Of a DNA stretch of 64,000 bases, positions 10,821-24,648 are shown one piece after another. Source of the stretch: Sambucus nigra (taxonomy: Eukaryota > Streptophyta > Magnoliopsida > Dipsacales > Adoxaceae); the NCBI GenBank assembly GCA_949130495.1, contig OX422219.1, forward strand, positions 264,725,111 through 264,789,110. The letters run 5' to 3'. The position numbers and the translations under genes are program-made. A model generated the notes under the pieces. That model did not search any database. It had not been told where the DNA came from and saw only the letters and a list, made by a program, of their open reading frames with translations. Every line of letters begins with the position of its first letter. Positions within the stretch are counted from its first letter, which is position 1.

Positions 10821-13297
10821 CCCACCCCCCACCCCACCCTTATTTAGGGCTTTTAACATTGAAATTAGGTTTCAAATTGTGAAAATTTTTACTTTGAAAA
10901 ACATCACCTGTAATGGGGTTTAGGTTGTATGTCGTTTTATTTTGAACAAATACCAACTATTTTTGTTTTTCATTATTTTTCTATTTCTAATACATTTATG
11001 CTCTATTTGTAAGTGAACAACACAACTTTTTTCTGAAATCTAACATTTTTTTCATTTATGACATTTCACATTTTGTGGGTGACGTTAATTATTTATACAT
11101 CTATTCTTTTTTTATTTTTCTTCTTTTTTACTTTTTTTCATCTATTATTTTTTATAATGTCTGCAAGAATTGAATATGTTATTTATAATCATGTATGTCA
11201 CAATATTTCTTTTATTGCCTTGTATTTTAATATTTATGAATTGTTATTATTTTACGAATGTTATGCTTCATTCTTTTGATTCTAATGTATTTGTTATGTG
11301 TAGGCCTTCTCTTTATTTCACCCATCAAACTTCACGTATGTGGCAATACTTTTACTAGGTATTTTGATAGATTAAAAGAGTGTGAAATTTTACTTTCCTG
11401 GCTTCCTTATAATATATTACTCCCAATATGATGTAAAATGTAAAGTAAATTATGCTTAGGAATTAAAACTCACATGTTTGACCATTTTACCTTCACCAAT
11501 ATAGTTTTTTTATTCAATTGATAATATTTTCGGTTATTATATGTCAAAATTGTGCTAATATGGACAATGACATTGTTACTTTGAAAATGCAATAATCTCC
11601 AACAATTAGAAAAGGTAAAATGGACCCTAAAGTCAAAGTCCTTTTTGTTTTCAAATGGAAGAACATTTGTTTAGGTGGAGTTGATTTTATAAGTTAAATC
11701 ATATATTTTTTTTACTCTTATTTATGTGGTGCTTTAATTTTTTTTCTTGGTTACATAATGGACATTATTTCCCTATTTGCATCAATTCTTACTCTAACTA
11801 TTTGGTGATTGTTATGGGAGTTATTTTTGTTTTATAACCATACTTTGTTAGTTTGGAGATATGATCTTTAAGTCCACTTTTATTTTTTCCCATATCAACT
11901 CTAACATGATTTGATTTTATATATTCAGGTACTCTACTTGATTCACATAAGACAATTTTCCTCTAAATTTTTCACATATGTTTACATTCTCGATAGTGAA
12001 AAGCAATACTTCATTACTTAGCATATGGTCTACTAAATACATGACAACAACATGTTATGCATTTTACATAGTTCTTCCTTACTACTTATGCCTTCTAACT
12101 TATGTAATTGGTTGAGTAGATTGAGATAAGTTCTTAAAGAATAAACTTATTGGTTTTACAGCTAATCCCATTTTTGATTTAAAAAAATCCATTTCATTGG
12201 TAATTTTATTTTCATCCAACTTTTTGAATTATATTCTACATGGTTTTGACTACTAAAGGTTACAACATTTAAGATGCTAACCATTTAGATTAAGTTAGAT
12301 GAACTTAGTGCCACATTCTAATCCCAACTCATTCTTTGTTATTTATGTCCCTAAATTTGAATTTCAAACCCATACTTACATCTGTTTTGAACAAAAATGA
12401 GTGAACACTTCCAAAGTTTTTGCTCTATCTCTCACTTTTTAAATACACACTACACTTAGTATGACATAGATCCAGTCCACCTTACAACGATTGTAGCGAG
12501 TGATATTTTATTGGCATAGACTCTATATGTAATGTGAATCTGCAAATATTGCTCTGTATTGTGAACTATGCAATGCTACAACATACGTTGTTATTGAAGT
12601 GTGTGCTCCCATAAACTAAAAACCAATCCTTCAAGTAAGGGATAAATAGTGCCATTTCTATTCTTTTTTAGATTCTTTAATGTGTTTTTGGTGGACATTT
12701 GAGGAGTGTTTTAGGGAGAATTAGAAGAGCGTATTTGAAGTTTATATTGAGGCTTTTTTGGAGTGTTTTGTGGAAATTTTCTTAGGAGTATTTCTTGGAG
12801 TCTTTGGATCTTATTTTCTCTATATTATTTGGTCGATTTCTTGTGTGATGTTGGGGTTCTATCCCCATTTTCATATATAAATTCTAGGTCATGCTAAGTT
12901 ATATAGTTAGTATATCTATATATGATTTTCACATGCCATATGTGTGTGTATATACATGTTCTGGTAAACAATATATGATTTTATGTAAGGAAAATAAGGT
13001 TTACAACTTAAGTTTGGATAACAAGTTTGTTACTAAGAAAATGCATGTTTAATGAAGATATTATTTAGTTTAATAATTTCAGAACATCAAATTTATAAAT
13101 CCATAAAATGTTCAATTTCATAAAAGTGGTCACATTTTCCTAGGTAAAACTGAATGAAAATTAGGTTGATAAATTGTTTTTTGGGATAATAAATTGGCTA
13201 AAGCTTTTAAAAAATGTTATGTTTTCCCTAGCCCTCCGATGTCAGTGCGCTCAACCCAGTTAGTGAACCAAATTCGGATGGGGGAATTACAGTTGGA

Positions 13298-13941
13298 AAT
13301 GAAGATTCTATGTGGAAATTGTGAAAGTCTTCTTATGGGTTGAATCAATATCCTTGACAATGGTACAAGCGATTTGACACATTTATGGTGGGACAGAAAT
13401 TTACAGAGAGTGATTTTGATCATTGTGTATGTTTCAAGCGGCTCAAGGAAGGTAGTTTCATGTATTTACTATTGTATGTTAATGACATTCTCATTGTTTA
13501 TTGCATCATGGTGGAAATTAACAAGATGACGGCCCGGTTGGGCGTGGAGTTTGAGACGAAAGATTTGGGTAAAGCCAAGAAGATTCTTGGCATAAAGATT
13601 AGTAAAGAGGGGAAGAAGGGAAGGTTTATACTTACATGTAAGGGAATACCTAGAGTGTGTTTGGTAATGATTCGCGATTGAGGATTCAAATCTGTAGAAT
13701 ACTTCCTTGGTTGCACACTTTAGACTTTCCACTATGATGGCTCCGAGGATTGAGGATGAGGTGGATTATATTGCTTAAATTACATATGCGAGTGCGGTGA
13801 AAAGTTTGATGTATGGCATGGTTTTTAGTCAGCTGGATATAGCTCAAGTGAGAATTGTGAGATTGTAAATGGGAAATTCGGGCAAAGTGTAGTGGAATGT
13901 TGTGAAACTAATTTTACAATTTTTAAAGGGATCAGTGGACT
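13298..13941 (+). pseudogene. R3: copia reverse transcriptase fragment (left half of a split element)
   Basis: The plus frame shows SSYGLNQYP, stop, QWYKRFDTFM, then YLLLYVNDILIV (the YVDD-type catalytic box, here YVND), LGVEFETKDLGKAKKILGIK, and after a frameshift YASAVKSLMYGM and SQLDIAQ. These are the ordered landmarks of Ty1/copia reverse transcriptase. At least two TGA stops sit where Arg or Lys codons are usual. The frame is broken by R4 at 13942; the RNase H part resumes at 31633. Gag, protease and integrase of R3 are not recognisable to the left. Confidence 0.85.
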
Positions 13942-16540
13942 TGTAACGCCCAACCCAGATTTTAGGGTTATTAAAGGACTAAACCGATCCCACTCGTACG
14001 TTAATTATGAAGTGCAATGGTACGAACTAAATAAGGTTTCTAATCCAGTTTTATTATCATTTAATGTTACCCTTACTAGCATGTGATTCCAACTTTCATT
14101 GAACTATGTGACGTGACCTAAGGGAAGTGCCCCAAGGCCAAGAACACATAGCTACTAACATAAATGCAATTTAAATACTTACTTGTATAACACTCTCAAA
14201 TTATTGGACAACATGCAACCCGTCATAACAAAAGGAGGGATTGATTCAAATGCTCAGTGGAAACTATACAATGCAATATAGAAATGAACGGAAAAAAATA
14301 ATACTCGTACACTGCACCTACATGCGTGTGAAAATATGTATATATATCTACATATATACCTTTGAACATGCATGTCCCAACGTATTAAATCGTTTTATTC
14401 TGAAAACGTTACTTAATACCGTTTATTCTCACCGCCTTTATAAAATAATCATTTTATATCACTATGCTTAAAAATGCATCCGGTTAAACTCATAACATTC
14501 GTTGGAAAGTCTTCCATTTACTCAACATTCATTAACTCATGCCAGTGTTACTTAACCATTACCTAAGACTTTATTTCAACACGCACGCGTCGTGTTCAAA
14601 AAATTTCATCATTATTTAAAGCTTATATAACACACACATGTGTTATTATGGGTTTAAACCTCCTTAGCTAGTTAATTACCCATCAAGTCACCTTGCTTAA
14701 CCATTTCACTTTTCTTATGGACATTAGTCATTATTCTCAATTTAACCGTCCATAATACATTAATCGGAGTATTTACATTTCACACAAGTTAGGTTATTTC
14801 GATCTTATAACCCGTTTCTTATCATGTTCCCGATTACATCATCTTTGGGATTTAGCCAATAACCATGGACTTCGTGGCCTCTCACCACCGGTTTTCACCA
14901 ATATATGCTACTGCAGTTAGTTTATGGTATTTCACCACTAGGGACGTCATGTCCTGCATAATTATTTTTTCGGAATCATCTCAAAATTACAATATCCTTT
15001 CCACGTGTTAAACATTATTCCAGCGTTCAAACTAATCAACATTTATGGGTTAAAGCCAAAAGCCCGGACTTAACCGTCCGTTTTTCCATTATCATTCGGA
15101 AAATTTATTAGTTTCTCCTTGAAGTCCTTTATTCAGACCCACGTTGATTTTATAATATAAACCATTCATGTTTTAGGACTTAATTCACTTTCAAAATATA
15201 CAACATTCATCAACATTTTTATTCCATAAAAATGTTCCACTTTAAGTAAATTACAAATTTCTGCTTTAACTGTCAACACTTACAATTTAGTCCTCTAACA
15301 ATCATTATTTTTCCAAAAGTAGTTTAAGCTTCCATTTCAACAGTTCAACACATTTAAACACTGAAACACTTGTTCATTAACATACTTTACTCAACTTTCA
15401 CATTTTACACTTTAAACACCTTTAATATATAAGTTCACACATTTTATAAATTAAAGCCTCAATTTCCATATATTTCATAAATACACTTTATTTTTGAATT
15501 TTCATATCTTATCACCCATTTTACCAATATTTACACATTAACCCATACTATTTTCTTATCATGAGTTTACACATTTTAAAATACCCATTTGAAGTGAAAA
15601 TATTTATTTACATATAAAGCTCTCTATTTAATGTAGAAAAATATATAATCATTTTAGAAAATGACATGAATAAGCTTAAAACATTACTTCTCATATAAAT
15701 CACATTTCCTTCATTAAAATCAACTTTTAACATATTTTATTTCATGTAACGTCTATTAATAGTGTTCTAGAAATTTTTAAACCAATTTAAACCTTCTTAA
15801 AAATGCCCCTTTTTGTTTCAAAACATTAAGGATAAAATTACCAAACCTATTAATACATTATAACCACTTTCATGCACATATTGCACCCAATGTGTAAAAG
15901 AGTATAATATGAAATTTGTCTTCTTTCAAAACCCATTTTATAACATCTTTTTGAAAACCATTTACACATAAAATCAAAGAAATCAAGTAGTTAAATCCAT
16001 GGATGCAAACTATGACTAATCCTACTCATACTAAGCCTAATATAAGTAGTTAAATAATGTAAAATTTAATAAACTTCAAACCCACTTTAAAGTTAGAGTT
16101 TCCCACCTCAACTATCTCTAAAAATGCTTGTGAAATGGTGGTGTTGGAGGAGCAACCCCCACCTTCAAAGGTGGGATCAAGGGGTTACTACAAGCTCTTA
16201 TAAAACAAGCTCCATTGCTACTCATCTTGCTCTCCACGAATTCCATCTTCTTCCTCCAAGAACACCCCCTTCAAACCTCCTCCCAAATCAAATAATACCT
16301 TCTTCTTTAACTCAATAAATTTTCCTAGGGTTTTGTATGGTGATGTAAGTTGATTTAAGGCTTTCTAGTGGTGGTTTCGTAGTGGGGATAGTGGTGAATG
16401 TGGGTGGTGGAATCCTTAACAATTCTGGGACAGAATACATTCCCATGTAAGCTCGAACTTAGAGATAAAGAAAGAGAGAGAGAGAGGCTAAAAATGAGGA
16501 GAAGTTTTTTAAAACCCAAGCACACCCCTTCTTAAGTTTT

Positions 16541-17734
16541 TGTAAGGACATAATTTTATAAATGTCCGTCACAATTAGGTATGTCGTATACCGCTACAAG
16601 TCATCGGAGAATTGAGAAGAGAACATCTACAAAAGACGGATCCGAATTACAAGTTGTCTTCAACATTCAAGCCCAACAATATGACATTTGATAAGATAAT
16701 GTTTTAAAGTTTCATTTACATTTCATATTAAGAGTGTTAGGATATTTTTAAAAGGGGTTTTAAAAAGCTTTTATATAAAAATGTTCTTATAAATGTTTTT
16801 TATAAAAAGTTTTCATTACTGTTTTCGAGAAAGTTGGTTTTTGAAAAGTTTGTGGAAATTTTCTAAGTCAGTAAGCGTTCCTCGGTTTTGACACTCTGGT
16901 CATTCAAGCGAGATCATCATCTCATTCGAGCGACACTGAGATGTCGTGCGATGTCGTTTGAATGACACGCGTATCTCATTCGATCGAGATTATTTTTGGT
17001 TCGAACGAGTTGTCTTTTTGGCTAACACGCCTTTTCATTGTTATCCTTTGACCGACTTAATTATTATATATAAAGGATGTCATCCCTTTGCTTTTGACGT
17101 GGAAAAAGATTTTTAAACTTTAGAGTGTTTTATTTGGTTTGTTTTATCTGCCCATAAATAATTCGATACATATCTTTTGGCAAAATGTTTTCTTCTCCAA
17201 CAACAACCATTTGAGGGTTCAATATTTGTTTTGTTTACAATTCACAAATAATCCCAATTAATTTTGGGTGAGTTGTTTTGTGGAGCCCAATAACATATTT
17301 TTCTTTTGTTAATTCTTTGTGGGGAGAGCTCTACAACCAACAACTGCGTGCTATTGTGGAGGGAGTCCTTATGAAGATTTTAGACTGCGTGTCTGGACTA
17401 CGCGTCCTGGTGCTATAGTTGCATGTGAACCATTACTTATTTATTTGTAGCTGTTGCTTTGGAGTTTTGATGAAGACACCATGTGTTACTCTTGTGGGCG
17501 AAAGCAAGATGGTATGTAAGTCAATGGTCTTGTAAACCTGTCAGAGTTCTAGAAATAAAAGGTTTTTCCCTTCAAAAATTTTTCCTGAAATTTTGTGTCA
17601 CATGCTATATCTTATCTAGTTTGACACGTAGTTTCATGTTTAGGGGCTGAATTAATTTGGTTTAAAAATAAACTATAATTAAATAAGTGTGCCAAATTAG
17701 AAATTTGAGATTTTAATCAATTATCACACCGTCA
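16541..17734 (+). mobile_element. R5: solo SIRE-like copia LTR
   Basis: Starts TGTAAGGACATAATTTTATA, as the R9 LTR does, and ends ...CAATTATCACACCGTCA, related to the end of the R7 LTR. It interrupts R4 LTR sequence that is continuous at about 31038. No interior or partner LTR is present, so it is a solo LTR left by LTR-LTR recombination. The flanks (GTTTT left; TATTTT right) are only roughly duplicated, and a dozen extra AT bases lie at the right border. Length about 1.19 kb. Confidence 0.8.
16899..17074 (+). promoter_or_regulatory. R5 LTR box cluster and TATA box
   Basis: CATTCAAGCGAGAT, CATTCGAGCGACACTG, TTTGAATGACA and GTTCGAACGAG occur within about 110 bp (16899-17012), followed by TATATAAA at 17067-17074. 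The arrangement (cluster, then TATA box some 55-170 bp downstream) is repeated in R9. Function as enhancer boxes is inference. Confidence 0.55.
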
Positions 17735-18331
17735 TATTTTATAATTTTTATACCAAAAATGAGGCTTAACCCGAAATTACCTTGGTCTGGACCCTTTAAG
17801 GGTTGACACCTCATATAAATCCAACAGACATAATGTGACAACACTATATTTTTTTCTGATATGGGTAGCCCTAGGAGGCACGGTAGACTGACCTGGAGGT
17901 CACGGTCGACTGGGCATGGTGTAAGATTTTTTTTTATAATTGTTTCCCTAAGTTATTTTGATATATAATTTTAGGACCCCAAATAAATGTTCAAACTATT
18001 TTTATTCTCAACCAATAGTCCTACAAAAATCACGCAAGGATCTATTTTTCTGTGTCGTGTACAGCCAAAAATCACATTATATTAACCATGTCCATTTCAT
18101 ATCCGTTCCTTGACTAATTTGTTTCATACTTCACCAATATGCTAATCATAACCATTTGAACTCAAATGTCCATCCATGCAACGTGGAATTTCTTTCTTAA
18201 CCCCTACGTGCGACGCGTCACTTTATGTATAATTTCGGTTCAATACCTATGTATTTGTTTCTCCAATTATATTTCTCAATTAACTACTCAATTTATTACT
18301 CATCATCTATTTTCTAGGGTGAGTCATTACA

Positions 18332-18350
18332 TTATTCCCTCCTTAGGAAA
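18332..18350 (-). other. R4 polypurine tract
   Basis: The minus strand reads CCTAAGGAGGGAATAA directly before the 3' LTR start. Just upstream, a decayed frame resembles the end of a Tekay-type polyprotein (NFKNEIS). Confidence 0.65.
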
Positions 18351-20440
18351 TTTCATTCTTGAAATTCTTGGTCATCAATCTTAGAATCCAATTTCGTTCG
18401 ACCAGTTTCCAATCCTAGGGCATCCTGAACACCATGGTCTCAACCCCAAAGATTTCATTTTCATCAGTCCCCATCGTTAACCTAATCACGACGAACCCAA
18501 GGGCCTTATTGCTACTTGTCAAGCATGCCTATCTAGTCCATCTAAAAATAACCTTGAGATGAACGATATTCACCAAATATCGCACTATCACCAATGAACT
18601 CATTATCATGGATCATTCCTACATTAGGATTTACAACCTACATTTCCTCAAGCAATCTTGGATCAGGCCTAGCCTAGGCTGACACATCCTTGGTATCACT
18701 AGCCATCACATCATAAGTAATGAGACTATCATCTAATATCATTGGTTTACTCGACCAACATCTCCTATAAGGCCCTTATGACAACCTAGAGTCATCCTAG
18801 ATATCACCACAGAGATATAAACGAGTGATCACATCCTCAATCCGCACAATTCTAGGAAACGTTAAACACTAATATCTAATGTTTTCTCAGGTTCTAACAC
18901 TCACAGTATTCTCAAGTCACAACTTCTAAACCCACAACCAAGTCATAACTAGCTATACCGGTTAACTAACAAAACATATCAACCTAAAGAAATCAAGTAA
19001 CATATTCAAACTATATGCAACAAACACAAGACCACGCATACACATAAACTAGTGCAGAACAAAGGTTCTTCTGAAGAAGAGCACAATCGCTTACCTTGGC
19101 ACATCAGCCACCATCGGCTTAATCCACATCATTACTATGCTTATACAACGCTAGACCCGAATCAAAAATTATTAACAACTTCCCATTAGTTGGATTAAAG
19201 AAGACTCAAGGGACGCAATGAATTAGGTGATTTCCATGTCAAAAGAAAAAAATCCGTGAAGTTTATAACCCTCACCAACATTGTTAAAGTCTTAGCCTTG
19301 AGACATACTATGGCTTAACCCATTAACCCTTACAGGTCTTAACCATGAGTCATCCATCATTGCTAAATGAACGAAATACAAAACTAATTCCTTCGGGATT
19401 CTGAAACGTTAGGCTTCCCGCCTTAGGACAAATACTACATGTCCTATTATTAGTAAGCATAACTATCCTAAATCAAGGCAAAGTTAGATCTCTTGCGGCT
19501 TATTTCTAATCATTCAGCCATCGTACCTAGGCCTCCATAATTTTAACGTGTGATAGCTAACCTCAGTTTTCGAGATCACTCTCATCAAATGAAACACAAT
19601 GCTCGCATAGTTTCAATCATGGACAACTACTACGACTCTTAGCAATTTCCTAAATGATCCCAAATCTTAACAATTCTAATGGAATGTCAAACTCTCAAGC
19701 ATTATCCATGCCTAGGACTTAATTATTTCCTTCACTAGAGTCATACCAAATCATACAGGTAACACATGCAGGTGCTATAATCAATCATAAAGCCCTATTC
19801 TAAGTGTCATCTCTAAATCCATGATGAACATCATCATGTTCTAAGTCTCCCAAGTGCATCATATATCACTTATCAACCTATTTTTAACATTATCCTTGAA
19901 GGTTATATCATGACACATACTTATAAACGAACGTCGTGGTACTAACTTCAAAGTGACCTAAACATACTACAATCATCAATGATTACCCTCACTATGTAAA
20001 CTTAAATGTAACAATATTCCCAAATGATTTATGGGCGACGACATCAAACTCACTCATCTCTCTAAATAGCTTACACATATAACATGAGAAATCCCAAGCC
20101 TCATTGTGAGCTATGCTACACAACCTCGATTTTACCACCACGAAACGTATATCACCCCATTAACCTAGATGCAATAATGACTCTTCTATACACTTCATGG
20201 AAAAGACACCAATTCAATTATTCCCAAAATGGTCGTACACATCCTAGTCTAAGAATCTACAAGCTAACACAACTATATATATTTGGGTAGGACGTGGGAC
20301 GTCAGGTATTGCTTATAAACACCAAGGCTCACACTATGAACACCACGAGGGGTGTTGTTCCTTAATACTACATCATTATCTCTAAAACTACAAATTAATA
20401 CCACCGGAGTTTTGGTAGGACACTAGACGTCAGATATTGC
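18351..20440 (-). other. R4 interior, decayed (3' side)
   Basis: About 2.1 kb without any long open frame. I could not place reverse transcriptase or integrase landmarks with confidence. Near 20285 and 20410 a local direct repeat is visible (GGTAGGAC, then GACGTCAGRTATTGC); R6 inserted in the second copy. Confidence 0.5.
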
Positions 20441-22016
20441 GGATTAGGCATAAATTCTGCCTAATTTATCCCTTAATTTAGTCACTTTTAGCACCACGAA
20501 CGACGTAATCGATTTGACTTTATCTCATAATCTTGCTACTGACTTATCCTAACGAGTACACCGAAATTCTGGTATTTCATACTAATTTTGCAAGTATTTA
20601 ATGTCAAAAATGAAAGAAAGAAACCGGAAGAATCGAGAAAGAAAAGAAGGAAAGTTAAAAGGGCAAAAGTGTAATTTCTATTCGGAATTCGGATGAGGCA
20701 CCTAAAGAGAAGTTGAAGATATCAAGTTCATGAACACATAGGAAGAAATGTCACCTCAATCGGAGTCCTGGTGAGAAAGATATGAGTAGTCAAAGTTGGA
20801 GAAGAAAGTCAAAGAGGCAGACCGATCCGCAGGAAGGACGGACCGGTCCGCAGTGCTACATTCCAGAGGACCTCGGATTGAAAGCAAACCGAAGAGGGAA
20901 GAAAAATAAAAGAACCGATTCGCCCTAGAAATAAAAGAACTGGTCCGCATTTCAGCCAAACCGATCCGCAAGAGCCCTAGACCATCTGGGTGTCGAGTTT
21001 TCTAATCTTATCCTTCTCTAATGGGGAGTCCTAGTACAACTAAAACTCTTGGAATTTCTGTAGGGTATATAAACCCGAGTTTTTATCGTTTTTAGTAGGG
21101 AGAATTAGTATAATTTTCCATTCTTTTTAGAAAACCCTAGTTTAGAGATAGTTGATTCTTTTAATTTCAAGAGTGAAGATTATTCAGAATTCTGTGATTA
21201 CAAGTGTTCTTAAATGCTGCTTTTACTGCTTTGGTAAGATTAAGAGTTAATTTTCTTCAATTCAATTCCTTTCTACTTCATTCCACAAATTTCCCTTAGT
21301 TTAATCGTGTTTTTATGCAAATCAAAAATTGTTTTCATTAGTTTTAGTATGCTAGGCTAGATTTTATAAGGTCGAGATACATGAACCCAGCCTGATGTGA
21401 TAGTTGCATGTGTACAACATTAATCCTATGAATTTAGTGATTTATTATGACCGTATTGTGTAGTAACACGACAATTGTACATCTTTGGATCTCGTTTGCT
21501 TCCAGGTATTCAGGATTCTTTAGAATACAATTCGACTGTAACTACCGTAATACCGATTTACTCGTCCTCTGATTAAGTATGGTGATGGCTTGAACCTCAT
21601 ATACGTAATGCTTGGGAGTACTAAATTATGGGTCTAATTAATCATTTAAATTTACGATTAGTATTATACCTGCAATACACTAGGGTTGGGGGATTGTATT
21701 CCCGTCCTGTTTTTCTCATCAGATAGTTTAAAGTTTTAAATCAGTATTCATTAGTATTTTAGGTAATTTAGTATAATTGCATCTTTTCATAATTTCATAT
21801 TTGCATCTAGTATAATCATTCCTAAAACCAATCATCTTTTCTTTTTCTTTTCAGAGTCAGAGTTAGGATTTCCTTATCTATCCAACGTCGTCACAACTCT
21901 GTTGTCCTATTTCCCTGTGGATACGATCCCGACTTACCGGGTTTATTACTAACGCGACAGTCTTGCACTTGAGCCTAGAGAGAACGCACATTAGAGACAC
22001 TTTTTGAGTCACGTCA
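20441..22016 (+). mobile_element. R6: solo LTR of an R1-related Ty3-type family, perfect ATTGC duplication
   Basis: Flanked by ATTGC at 20436-20440 and ATTGC at 22017-22021. The left end GGATTAGGCATAAATT matches the R1 LTR start (TGATTAGGCATAAATT); the right end is ...GTCACGTCA. Shared blocks with R1, in opposite genomic orientation, include the stretch around ACTCGTCCTCTGATTAAGTA and TTGGGGGATTGTATTC. Length 1576 bp, about the same as the R1 LTR. There is no partner LTR or interior, so it is a recombined solo LTR. No coding frame. Confidence 0.9.
20821..21073 (+). promoter_or_regulatory. R6 LTR box array (ACCGATCCGC x5) and TATA box
   Basis: Five variants of ACCGRTYCGC lie at 20821-20830, 20840-20851 (a GGACCGGTCCGC palindrome), 20914-20923, 20939-20948 and 20960-20969. 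TATATAAA follows at 21066-21073. Two of the boxes have the same upstream flank AAATAAAAGAAC. Almost the same box-plus-flank is in the R7 LTR. A repeated U3 box array upstream of a TATA box suggests an enhancer; this is inference. Confidence 0.65.
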
Positions 22017-22021
22017 ATTGC

Positions 22022-22651
22022 CTAAGAGGAGGCCCACTCTAGTGAGCCGCAAAGGGTCCTATGTCTATAAGATCACAACGCTAATACTTAACGCTAAATC
22101 ACCAAGATTTTTCTAGGTTCACTCCTAGGTTAATTCAAGTCATCATGATTTTCTAGACTTACATTATAATCAAATACATTAAATCCAAATCCTTAATCAA
22201 GGGAACAAATGCGTTCTCACCATAAAATCAATACTTATGAACGCCACTCCGTGACCTAACATCCATAGATGAAATATACAGTCCTTATAGAAGGGTTGTC
22301 ACAAACACTACTCGATGTTTCTACTACTACTAAGGCTACTCTCATCATTAAAGTTGCCCTAAAATACATCTCACACAAAATATCACGTTGTTGCAACTAT
22401 TGGTCTACATTTACACCCATGACTACCAACACATATACATCAGAAACACAACGGAATACAAAAAGGTACTAACTTAGCCTTAGACCATTTCATAAGGAGT
22501 TTCCCATCTTGATAATGTCCTTGACTTCACTGTCTAGGATACGAACCAAAATTATCACTAACCCTACATGACCGGTCCAAACCAACATCGACGTCGAGAA
22601 GATCCGCTACCGACCTCACCACGTCACACCCAAAAGGAACATATAACCTAT
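22022..22651 (-). other. R4 interior, decayed (leader/gag side)
   Basis: About 630 bp between R6 and the primer site. No gag frame or zinc knuckle is visible. Confidence 0.5.
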
Positions 22652-22667
22652 AGTTTTGATACCAAGT
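22652..22667 (-). other. R4 primer binding site
   Basis: The minus strand after the 5' LTR reads AACTTGGTATCAAAACT, close to the initiator Met tRNA complement TGGTATCAGAGC with G-to-A type changes. Confidence 0.75.
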
Positions 22668-24648
22668 TGTAATGCCCCGACCCGAATTTAAGGATCAACC
22701 CGATATGCCTCGTACGTTAATTGTGAAATGCAATGGAACAACATAAATAATGTTTCTAACCCAGTTTTATTATCATTTAACGTTATTCTTGTTAGCATGT
22801 GATTCTAGTTTTCATCGAACTACATGACGTGACCCAAAGGAAATTCTCCCAAGGCCATGTACACATAACTACTAATGTAAATGCAATTTAAATACTTACC
22901 CGTAAAACACTCTAAAAATACGGGACAACATGCAACCTTCCATAGTAAAAGGATGGAGTGAGATGAATGCTCAGTGGGAACTATACAATGCAGTATAAAA
23001 ACGAATGGAAGAAAATAATACTCACTCACAACAACTACATGCATGTGAAAATACGTATATATATCTATATATATATACCTTTAAAATACATGTCCCAATT
23101 TATTAAACTGTTATATTCTGAAGATGTTACTTAATATTGTTTGTTCTCCTTGCCTTTATAAAATAATCATTTTGTATAATTACGCTTAAAATGCATCCGG
23201 TTAAACACATGACATTCGTTGGAAAATATTTCGTTTACTCAACGTTCATTAACTCACACTAGAGTTACTTAACCATTACCTAAGACTTTCTTTCAACACA
23301 CTCATGCATAACGTTAGAATAAGTTCATTAACATTGAAAGCCTTATACAACACACACTTGTGTTATTATGGGTTTAAACCTCTATAGCTAGTTAATTACC
23401 CATTATGTCACATTGCTTAACCATTCCACTTTTCTTATGGACATTAGTCATTATTTTCAATTTACTCGTCCATAATATATTAATCTGAATATTTATCATT
23501 CACACAAGTTAGGTTATTTCCATTTTATAACTCGTTTCTTATCATGTTTCTGATTACATCACTACCTTTGGGTTTTAGATAATAACCACGAACTTCATGG
23601 CCTCTCACCACCAGTCTCCGCCGCCATATGCTACTGTAGGTACTTTGGGGTCTTTCACCACTAGCGACGTCATGCCCTGCTTAATTATTTTTTTGGCATC
23701 ATCCAAATATTCCATTATTATTTTCTAGTGTTCAACATTATTTCAATGTTCACATTAATCCACATTTAGAGGCCGAAACCAAAAGTCAGGACTTAAGCAT
23801 CCATTTTTCCATTAATATTTGGAAAATTTATTACTTTCCCCTTTAAGTCCTTTATTTACACCGACGTTGATTTTATACAAAAAATCTTTCATGTTTTAGG
23901 ACTAAATTCACTTTCAAAATGTACAACATTATCAACATTTTTATTCCATAAAAATGTTCCAAGTAAATTACCAATTTATCCTTTAGTTTCCAAAACTAAC
24001 AATTTAGTCCCTTAACAAGCGTCATGTTCCAAAAGCAGTTTAACTTTCCAATTGAACGCTTAAAAATATTTAACCATTAAAACACTTGTTCAATATCATA
24101 CTTTACTCAACTTTCACATTTTATACTTTACGCACCTTTAATACATAAGTTCAAAAAATTTATTTATTAAAGCCTCATTTTTCACATATTTGATAGACAC
24201 ACTTTATTTTTGGATTTTCACATCTTAACACCTATTTTACCAATATTTACACATTAACCCATACTATTTTCTTATTATGAGTTTACACACTTTAAAAGAC
24301 CCATTTGAAGTGAAAACATTTCATGACATATAAAGCTCTCTATTTAACATATGAAAACATATAATAATTTTACAAAATGACATGAACAATCTTAAAACAT
24401 TATTTCTCATTAAAATCACAGTTCCCTCATTAAAACACACTTTTAACACATTTTATTTCATAAAATGTCCATGAATAATGTTATGAAAATTTGTATGCTT
24501 TTAAAACCCATTTAAACATTCTTTCAAGTGCCCCTTTTTATTCAAAACATTAAGGATGAAATTACCAATCCCATTTATACAATTTAACTATTTTCCTACA
24601 CATCTTACACCCAACATATATGTAAAATAGTATTATAAATTTTGTCTT

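Larger units (their letters stand above)
9967..13297. other. Unassigned AT-rich region
   Basis: About 3.3 kb with no convincing coding frame on either strand. Contents that can be named: a 17-base C run (10099-10115), a pyrimidine-rich tract (10140-10270), a (TC)n tract (10791-10818) followed by C/A-rich sequence, and AT-rich filler. A 153-codon plus frame at 10078 begins in the C run and is compositionally biased; I do not accept it as a gene. Possibly very old transposon remains. Confidence 0.6.
13942..18331 (-). repeat. R4 3' LTR (interrupted by R5)
   Basis: Aligns along its whole length with 22668-31632 once R5 (16541-17734) and R7 are removed. Shared landmarks include CTCGTACGTTAATT near the left end, CCTCACCACC/GCCTCTCACCACC in the middle and CCTACGTGCGACGCGTCAC near the right end. 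About 3.2 kb without the insertion, typical of large Tekay/Del LTRs. The two copies differ at many sites, so the insertion is old. Confidence 0.88.
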
